From Phytoactinopolyspora endophytica (GTDB lineage: Bacteria; Actinomycetota; Actinomycetes; Jiangellales; Jiangellaceae), in contig NZ_ML142851.1 of NCBI RefSeq assembly GCF_004138495.1, positions 378,726 to 390,677 of the forward strand: DNA of 11,952 bases, in the 5' to 3' direction. The translations under genes and the position numbers were made by a program. Positions 7,185 through 11,952 of this stretch are shown here, one piece after another; the stretch's first letter is position 1, and every line of letters starts with the position of its first letter. The notes below the pieces were generated by a model that did no database searches, was not told where the DNA came from, and saw nothing but the letters and a program-made list of their open reading frames with translations.

Positions 7185-8321
7185 CTACCGGTACGGTGGC
7201 GCGTACAGAAGGCCGCCTTCGGTCCACAGCGTGTTGAAGCCGGGGTCCAAGCCGAGCGCGGTTTCGGGGCCGACGGTCCGCTCGTAGATCTCCTGGTAGT
7301 TGCCGACCTGCTGGATGACGTTCACGGCGAAGTCGGGATCGAGGCCCAACCCGGCGTCGAACTCGTCGACACCGAGGAAGCGTGCCACCTCGGGATCCTC
7401 TTCCGGATCGACGTCGAGGAACTCCTCCACGTTGCTGGAGTCGATCTCGAACTCCCACGCTTGGATGGTGACGATGACCGCCCAGCGAACGGCGTCGAAC
7501 CACTCGACGTCGCCGTCGAGCGTCACCGGTCCGAGCGGCTCCTTCGACATCGTCTCGTCGAGGATCGTCAACGCGTCGGGCCCGCCCTCGTCCTCGGGCC
7601 ACTCGGCGCGGAACGCGGCGAGCTGGGACTTGTCCGACGTCCACCCGTCACACCGCTCGGCCAGGAACGCCTCACGCAATGTGTCGTTGTCTTCGAACGT
7701 GAGGGGCTCGTAGTCGAGCCCACGGGCGACGAACACGGACTCGAGGTTCAGCTCAGTGGTGGTGCCGGAAAGCGTGCATACGACGGTGTCCTGCATGTCG
7801 TCCAGAGAGCCGTAGTCGTCGTCGGAGCGGACCATCATCCCTTGGCCGTCGTAGAACGTCGTCGTGGTGAAGCTCCCGCTCTCGCCGCCGTCTCGGGAAG
7901 CGGTCCACGTCGTGTTGCGGATCAGCACGTCGATCTCGCGGGCCTGTAATGCCGTGAACCGTGCCTCAGCGGTCAACGCGGTGTATTCGACGGCGTCCGC
8001 GTCGCCGAGCACGGCCGCGGCCACGGCTCGACAGAACTCGACGTCGAAGCCTTCGTACTCGCCTTCCGCGGTTAGGAAGCCGAAGCCCGGAACGGCGTCG
8101 TTCACACCGCAGTTGAGTACTCCCCGGCTTTGGACCTCGGCGAGCGTGCCCTCGGCTGGAGGAGCTTCGTCTTCCTCTCCCTCCGCTGCATCGACTTCCT
8201 CCCCGCCGTCGTCCTCTGGAAGTGCGGGCTCATCGCCGCCGTTGCCGTCGTCGCCGTTGCATGCGGCGAGCACGAGCGCTGGTACAACCAGTAGCGACGT
8301 GAGGAACTTTCTGTGGCGCAT
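7185..8321 (-). CDS. aapJ: amino-acid ABC transporter substrate-binding lipoprotein (AapJ/BztA type)
   Basis: A 378-residue secreted binding protein, predicted to be lipid-anchored on the outer face of the membrane. The signal peptide MRHRKFLTSLLVVPALVLAA ends in a lipobox with C21 as the acylated cysteine. A very acidic, low-complexity linker (about 22-58) follows, then the type-2 periplasmic-binding fold. NCGVNDAVPGFGF, GFDVEFCRAVAAAVLGD and RFTALQAREIDVLIRNTTWT closely resemble the general L-amino-acid binding proteins AapJ/BztA, so broad or acidic/amide amino-acid specificity is likely, though substrate cannot be fixed. GGGAGGG lies four bases before the ATG. It is the first gene of the operon; a terminator upstream implies its own promoter in 8322-8530. 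Confidence 0.93.
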   Translation of the reverse strand: MRHRKFLTSLLVVPALVLAACNGDDGNGGDEPALPEDDGGEEVDAAEGEEDEAPPAEGTLAEVQSRGVLNCGVNDAVPGFGFLTAEGEYEGFDVEFCRAVAAAVLGDADAVEYTALTAEARFTALQAREIDVLIRNTTWTASRDGGESGSFTTTTFYDGQGMMVRSDDDYGSLDDMQDTVVCTLSGTTTELNLESVFVARGLDYEPLTFEDNDTLREAFLAERCDGWTSDKSQLAAFRAEWPEDEGGPDALTILDETMSKEPLGPVTLDGDVEWFDAVRWAVIVTIQAWEFEIDSSNVEEFLDVDPEEDPEVARFLGVDEFDAGLGLDPDFAVNVIQQVGNYQEIYERTVGPETALGLDPGFNTLWTEGGLLYAPPYR

Positions 8322-8530
8322 GTTGCCCTCCCGTGATCAACGGAGGCCATACGGTCCCCTCAAAGGGCGCTGCCGTCCATTTGCGTGCACACCCTCTGGT
8401 GTGGTGAGGGCGGACGTGCAGCATGGATTTCAGAAGGCTAAACCTCGGCAGCATCTGGCGTCACTAGTCCGATTTGTATCGATATGTCCTGTGATCATGT
8501 TGTGATTGTCTCGCTTGCTTAGCTCTACAC
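8322..8530 (-). promoter_or_regulatory. aapJ leader and promoter region with an 11-bp-spaced TGTGAT direct repeat
   Basis: This gap should contain the aap operon promoter. On the plus strand, TGTGAT occurs at 8490-8495 and again at 8501-8506, one helical turn apart, next to the AT-rich palindrome TATCGATA near 8478. These could bind a regulator on one face of the DNA. I could not place a convincing -35/-10 pair. No gene is visible here. Confidence 0.3.
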
Positions 8531-8580
8531 GAAGAAAATGATCGCGGCGCCGGCTCACAACCGGAAGACGTATGCGCCGC
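8531..8580 (-). terminator. probable intrinsic terminator after the IclR gene
   Basis: On the minus strand a GCGGCGC/GCGCCGC stem (8574-8580 with 8544-8550), enclosing a 23-base loop with a smaller competing CCGG stem, is followed by TTTTCTTC (8538-8531). It starts just past the iclR stop codon. The T-tract supports termination and separates the regulator unit from the aap operon. The loop is long, so confidence is moderate. Confidence 0.5.
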
Positions 8581-8587
8581 CGCGGCA

Positions 8588-9349
8588 CTACTCGCTGGTC
8601 GTGATGCTGGCGCGGATGGAAAGCCGCTGCGCGAGCTGCTTGACCAGGACAGCATCCCGGTCACTGTCTCGGCCGCGGTTCAAAGCCGAGATCGACCCGA
8701 CGGCGGCCAGCGCGCCCTGCGGACCGTAGACCAGGGCGGCGGTCCCGGCCAACGCCATTTCGCCGGTATCCGCGTTGGACGCGTACCCGCGGTCCCTCGC
8801 GACCGCCAGCGCCGCGAGAAGGTCGTCCGTGTCGAAGAGCCGTCCGCTGGGCGACTGCGGCACACCGTGCTCGTGCAGTTCCCGCACTGTGTCGTCCGGA
8901 AGATCGCTGAGCAGAGCCAATCCGGTGCCCGTGGACCACGCGGGCAGCCGCATCCCCGGTTTCAAGGTGAGCGGCAAGGGCTCGCTGTCGCGGTGAACCG
9001 CCAGGTACGCGACGTCGGTGTCGACAAGCGCGGCCAGCACGACAGTCCGATCGTGCAAGCCGTGTACCCGCTCGCATTCCGCTTCGAAGTGCTCGAGGAT
9101 GTCGGTTCCACCGACGAATCCGCGGGCGATCGTGCCGATGCGGCTGCCCAGCCGAAGCCGGCCATCAAGCTCGCGGCCGACGATGCCGGCATCGACCAGG
9201 ACACCGCAGATGTCCGCGACCGAGCTCTTCGGAGTCTGCGTCCATCGGGCCAGGTCGGCGATGCTGCACGCTGCCGGCCGCGACGCCAGCTCGGTCAGGA
9301 TCCGAGTCGCGCGGCGAACAGCGGGCGAGCGTCCCGGGGTGGCTGGCAT
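8588..9349 (-). CDS. IclR-family transcriptional regulator
   Basis: A 253-residue regulator with an N-terminal winged helix-turn-helix (about 8-72, containing IADLARWTQTPKSSVADICGVLVDAG) and an IclR effector domain (about 80-250). In the latter, PAWSTGTGLALLSDLPD and DRGYASNADTGEMALAGTAALVYGPQG match the small-molecule binding fold. I chose ATG 9349, five bases after the upstream stop and preceded by GGGGG; a TTG at 9364 would overlap the upstream gene and lacks a ribosome site. It is co-transcribed with the hybrid regulator upstream, whose DNA-binding domain aligns with this one at about 28 of 67 residues by eye. The ligand is unknown; targets may include the divergent SDR/dehydrogenase genes or the aap operon. 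Confidence 0.92.
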   Translation of the reverse strand: MPATPGRSPAVRRATRILTELASRPAACSIADLARWTQTPKSSVADICGVLVDAGIVGRELDGRLRLGSRIGTIARGFVGGTDILEHFEAECERVHGLHDRTVVLAALVDTDVAYLAVHRDSEPLPLTLKPGMRLPAWSTGTGLALLSDLPDDTVRELHEHGVPQSPSGRLFDTDDLLAALAVARDRGYASNADTGEMALAGTAALVYGPQGALAAVGSISALNRGRDSDRDAVLVKQLAQRLSIRASITTSE

Positions 9350-9354
9350 GCGTG

Positions 9355-10470
9355 TTACCCCCAAGGCTCGTAGGTCGTGGCGTTGTCCGCTGTGATCAAG
9401 CTGGTGGGCAGGAGCCGTGTCCGTGGACGGAGTGGGCGCCCGGCGTGCAGATCGGCAGCCGCGACGACGGCCAGCCGGCCCAGCTCTCGGGGATCTTGTG
9501 CGGCCGTGGCGACGAGGGGCTCACCCCGGACGATCGACTCGACGGCGGCCGCGGAGCCGTCGACGCTTACCACTGGAACCGAGAGCTTCCGTGCGTGCAG
9601 CGCCTTGAGCACCCCGAGCGCTGTGGGATCGTTGATGGCGAAGATCGCATCAGGGACCCGCTGGTCGAGCATCTCCTTGGCAGCGTGTTCGCCGCCGTCG
9701 GCCGAGTGGTCGCCGGTGACCCGGGCACTGACGGTGACGCCGGGGAACTCGCGCAGTGCGGAGAGGAAACCGACGATCCGGTCCCGGACGGCGGTGACCG
9801 GCAGGCCGTCGACGATTCCGACCGTCCCGGTACCGCCGAGCAGCCGGCCGACATGCCGGGCCAGCGCCTGGCCTGCTTGGACGTTGTCCGTCGTGACGGT
9901 CGCGTCGGCGCGGGCAGCGCCGACGTTCACGGCAACCACGGGTATGCCCGCGTCCTGTGCCTTGGTGATGGGGCCGGCGACCTCGGCGGAGTGCACGGCG
10001 TCAAGGATGATCGCGTCGACCGAGGCGGCGGTGAACGCCGTGAGATGTTCGCACTGACTGGCGACATCTTGACCTGCGTCTTTCAAGATGACCTCGGCGC
10101 CTAGTTCACGTGCCGCAGCCGCGATCGCGTCCGCCTCCACGGTGAAGAATGGATTGGTGAGGTTCTGAACGGTCAAGCCGAGCCGTGCCGGCCTGGTGGG
10201 TTGCGAGCGCTGTGCATCCGCCAACTCCGCGAGCCCGAGTCCCAAGCGATAGCGGCCATCAGGTGCGTTGGACAGGAGTCCGTCCTCGACGAGGGTTTGG
10301 CAGATGCCGAGCAAGCTGCTCTTGGGGATCCCGAGCCGACGGGTGAGCTCGGCCAGCGAGCTCGGGCCGTGGAGGGCGATGTCCGTGAGGACGTCGACCG
10401 CGCGGGTCACAGCGGGCACGCGCGACGCTCGCTGCTCGTCACCGGCCGTTGCTTCCTCGAACTCGGACAC
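9355..10470 (-). CDS. hybrid regulator: IclR-type winged helix fused to an RbsB-type sugar-binding domain
   Basis: 371 residues with no signal peptide. Residues about 19-83 form an IclR-type DNA-binding domain (VPAVTRAVDVLTDIA, IPKSSLLGICQTLVEDG, DGRYRLG). Residues about 96-371 form a periplasmic-binding-protein type 1 domain of the ribose-binding class: TNPFF (105-109), R229, N280-D281, D304 and Q325 sit where RbsB-type proteins bind the sugar, so binding appears intact. LacI regulators have the same effector fold but a different DNA-binding domain. Ordinary IclR proteins have a different effector domain. The protein should therefore be a cytoplasmic ligand-responsive regulator, probably of a sugar or polyol. 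The GTG start has only a weak ribosome site. It is divergent from the SDR gene, its likely target. Fold calls are firm; ligand and targets are inferred. Confidence 0.88.
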   Translation of the reverse strand: MSEFEEATAGDEQRASRVPAVTRAVDVLTDIALHGPSSLAELTRRLGIPKSSLLGICQTLVEDGLLSNAPDGRYRLGLGLAELADAQRSQPTRPARLGLTVQNLTNPFFTVEADAIAAAARELGAEVILKDAGQDVASQCEHLTAFTAASVDAIILDAVHSAEVAGPITKAQDAGIPVVAVNVGAARADATVTTDNVQAGQALARHVGRLLGGTGTVGIVDGLPVTAVRDRIVGFLSALREFPGVTVSARVTGDHSADGGEHAAKEMLDQRVPDAIFAINDPTALGVLKALHARKLSVPVVSVDGSAAAVESIVRGEPLVATAAQDPRELGRLAVVAAADLHAGRPLRPRTRLLPTSLITADNATTYEPWG

Positions 10471-10513
10471 GTGCGAAACCTACGCCCTCTCGTTGCGTGA
10501 CCTACCGCCGCCT

Positions 10514-10543
10514 AGTTTACAGTGTGTTCTACATATCGGTCAG
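10514..10543 (-). promoter_or_regulatory. candidate promoter of the hybrid regulator gene
   Basis: Read on the minus strand, CTGACC (10543-10538) and TAAACT (10519-10514) are spaced by 18 bases and resemble housekeeping -35 and -10 elements. A transcript would begin about 40 bases before the GTG start. The -35 overlaps the inverted repeat at 10540-10559. Confidence 0.35.
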
Positions 10544-10559
10544 TAGGCCGAAATACTGA
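10540..10559. promoter_or_regulatory. candidate operator, TCAGTA-N8-TACTGA
   Basis: A perfect 6-bp inverted repeat in the 98-bp divergent region. It overlaps the presumed -35 of the hybrid regulator gene and ends beside the ribosome-binding site of the SDR gene. Binding there could repress both directions, the usual pattern for a divergent autoregulated regulator. Identified by position and symmetry only. Confidence 0.4.
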
Positions 10560-10568
10560 AGGAGGGTT

Positions 10569-11486
10569 ATGAACATCTTTCTCACCGGGGCCACTGGCTA
10601 CATCGGGGGCTCGCTGGTCAGCCGGCTCGTCGGCGACGGGCATACGGTCCGTGCCCTGCATCGGGATGGCGACCGAAAAGACGCCGTCGCCGGAATGGGC
10701 GCGGAGCCGGTGCTGGGTGACCTCGACGACAGGGACATTCTCGCGGGAGAGGCGCATCGCGCGGACGCCGTGATCAACGCGGCCGACAGTGATCATGCCG
10801 GTGCGGTGGAGTCACTGCTGGACGCGCTGGCCGGAACCGGCAAGCCGTTGATCCACACCAGTGGCTCGAGCATCGTCGGGGACGCATCCAACGGCGAGTA
10901 CAGCCCTACCGTCTACGGCGAGGACGTCGCGGATCCGGGCAGCGGGTGGGAGCCCGCAGCCGACAAGGCGGCCCGCGTCGCCATCGACCGGACCGTCCTG
11001 GCCGGCGCGGACCGGGGCGTGCGGTCCGTCGTGCTGTGCAACAGCTTGATCTACGGGCATGGGCTGGGCATCAAAACGGACAGCGTCCAGCTGCCTCGCC
11101 TGGTTCGGCAAGCCAGGGCCAGTGGCGTGACCCGGCACGTCGGACCGGGCCGCAATGTGTGGTCCAACGTCCACCTGGAGGACATGTGCGAGCTGTACGT
11201 GCGCGCTCTCGGACAGGCGCCGGCGGGCTCGTTCTACTTCGTGGAGAACGGGGAGGAGTCGTACCGAGCGATGAGCGAGGCCATTTCCGACGCCTTGGGT
11301 TTGGGCGAGCCACAGCCGTGGAGCGTAGAAGACGCTGTCGCCGAGTGGGGGTATGAGGTGGCTGTCTACGCTCTCGGATCCAACAGCCGCGTCCGCGCTC
11401 ATCGTGCCCGCACGGAGCTTGGCTGGGCTCCCAAGCATGCATCGGTCACGGACTGGATACGGAACGAGGTGAGTGCCGAAGGCTGA
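10569..11486 (+). CDS. atypical NAD(P)-dependent epimerase/dehydratase-family protein (SDR)
   Basis: A 305-residue Rossmann-fold oxidoreductase. The nucleotide-binding motif GATGYIG is at 7-13, the conserved acidic GDLDD at 50-54, and TSGSSIVGD at 97-105 marks the active-site strand. The usual YxxxK pair is incomplete: K133 is present in the PAADKAARVAID segment, but the tyrosine position is P129. This places it with atypical SDRs, whose reaction cannot be read from sequence. SNVHLEDMCELYVRAL (199-214) and the C-terminal GWAPKHASVTDWI are usual for epimerase-like proteins. AAGGAGG lies three bases before the ATG. It is divergent from the hybrid regulator and upstream of an aldehyde dehydrogenase, suggesting a shared catabolic route. 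Confidence 0.88.
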   Translation: MNIFLTGATGYIGGSLVSRLVGDGHTVRALHRDGDRKDAVAGMGAEPVLGDLDDRDILAGEAHRADAVINAADSDHAGAVESLLDALAGTGKPLIHTSGSSIVGDASNGEYSPTVYGEDVADPGSGWEPAADKAARVAIDRTVLAGADRGVRSVVLCNSLIYGHGLGIKTDSVQLPRLVRQARASGVTRHVGPGRNVWSNVHLEDMCELYVRALGQAPAGSFYFVENGEESYRAMSEAISDALGLGEPQPWSVEDAVAEWGYEVAVYALGSNSRVRAHRARTELGWAPKHASVTDWIRNEVSAEG

Positions 11487-11488
11487 GT

Positions 11489-11502
11489 ATCGGTAAACCG
11501 AT
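11489..11502. promoter_or_regulatory. ATCGGT-AA-ACCGAT palindrome between the SDR and dehydrogenase genes
   Basis: A perfect 6-bp palindrome two bases after the SDR stop codon. CCGATCGG follows at 11518-11525, and the half-site ATCGGT also occurs in the divergent promoter at 10535-10540. It could be a regulator site for the dehydrogenase gene or a weak hairpin; no T-run follows. Confidence 0.3.
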
Positions 11503-11603
11503 GGCGCTATCGCATTTCCGATCGGCCGGGAGGCTATGTCGTGAGCTCTTCATGCCGTGGTACTCGCCGATTTGATCGCGGGTAGCGTGAGAGGAGAGAG
11601 CGT

Positions 11604-11952
11604 ATGCCAGCCGAAAGGGATGAGATCGTGTCCGATCGAGAGCAAGCTGTACTGGGAAGCGTCCCGACGGGGTTGTTCATCGGCGGGAGCTGGCGGGACT
11701 CGGCGTCGGGCGCGCGCTTCGATGTCGAGGACCCGGCGACGGGCGAGGTCCTGACCACGGTGGCGGACGCGACGCCCGAGGACGGCGACGCCGCCCTGAC
11801 CGCGGCCGTCGACGCTCAGCGGTCCTGGGCGGACACGCCGCCGCGGAACCGCGGGGAGATTCTGCGTTCCGCGTTCGAGATGATCATTGAGCGACGCGAG
11901 GACCTTGCCTTGCTGATGACCCTGGAGATGGGGAAGTCGCTGGCGGAATCCC
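11604..11952 (+). CDS. gabD: succinate-semialdehyde dehydrogenase-type NAD(P)-dependent aldehyde dehydrogenase, N-terminal part (runs off right edge)
   Basis: The first 116 residues of an aldehyde dehydrogenase, normally about 480 long. GLFIGGSWRDSASGARFDVEDPATGEVLTTV, then a WADTPPRNRGEILRSAFEMI helix and LALLMTLEMGKSLAES, match the start of GabD-type enzymes, which oxidise succinate semialdehyde to succinate. The catalytic cysteine and glutamate lie beyond the window, so substrate is uncertain; related enzymes act on glutarate or 2-oxoglutarate semialdehyde. AGGAG seven bases upstream supports the ATG; a GTG at 11628 is an alternative. It lies 117 bp after the SDR gene on the same strand and is probably co-regulated. 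Confidence 0.85.
   Translation, partial: MPAERDEIVSDREQAVLGSVPTGLFIGGSWRDSASGARFDVEDPATGEVLTTVADATPEDGDAALTAAVDAQRSWADTPPRNRGEILRSAFEMIIERREDLALLMTLEMGKSLAES

Noticed and set aside
5833..7644. 603-codon minus-strand open frame
   Set aside because: It covers aapQ and part of aapJ in another frame, with an arginine/proline-rich composition typical of out-of-frame high-GC reading.
3718..8497. TGATCA palindromes recurring in several intergenic gaps (3718, 3762, 7074, 8334, 8492)
   Set aside because: The same hexamer also occurs repeatedly inside coding sequence here, so intergenic occurrence alone is not evidence of a regulatory site.

Overview
The window reads as chromosomal DNA from a high-GC Gram-positive bacterium (Actinomycetota). 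Third codon positions are strongly G/C. The gene families (ECF41/SigJ-type sigma factor beside DoxX, Aap-type amino-acid transporter, IclR regulators, large DUF4011 protein) are common there. No genus can be fixed from sequence alone. There are no tRNA or rRNA genes, no CRISPR array and no intact insertion sequence.

Left part (1-3787). The left edge cuts a large minus-strand gene. Its first 582 residues carry a transglutaminase-like segment and then a DUF4011 domain, the front end of a giant helicase-type protein. Next is an ECF sigma factor with a C-terminal SnoaL-like domain (ECF41 group, minus strand), divergent from a small DoxX-family membrane protein. Their shared control region holds a perfect 7-bp inverted repeat and a candidate ECF41-type promoter. 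Behind doxX lies the broken start of a SnoaL/NTF2-like gene, which runs into a perfect 16-bp inverted repeat between the convergent units.

Middle (3788-8321, minus strand). A complete amino-acid ABC transporter operon in the order binding lipoprotein, permease, permease, ATPase (aapJ-aapQ-aapM-aapP). The last three genes are tightly packed. A strong GC hairpin separates aapJ from aapQ, as expected if the binding protein is made in excess.

Right part (8588-11952). Two adjacent minus-strand regulators have related IclR-type DNA-binding domains. One is an ordinary IclR protein. The other is a hybrid in which the IclR winged helix is joined to a complete RbsB-type sugar-binding domain. The hybrid is divergent from an atypical NAD(P)-dependent epimerase/dehydratase, followed by the start of a succinate-semialdehyde-type aldehyde dehydrogenase. 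An inverted repeat in the divergent promoter is a candidate operator. The likely picture is a small catabolic unit (SDR plus aldehyde dehydrogenase) under ligand-sensing control, with the Aap transporter next door.

Most worth following up: the IclR/RbsB hybrid regulator with its IclR partner; the DUF4011 protein as a possible defence gene; and the SnoaL remnant fused to the 16-bp inverted repeat.
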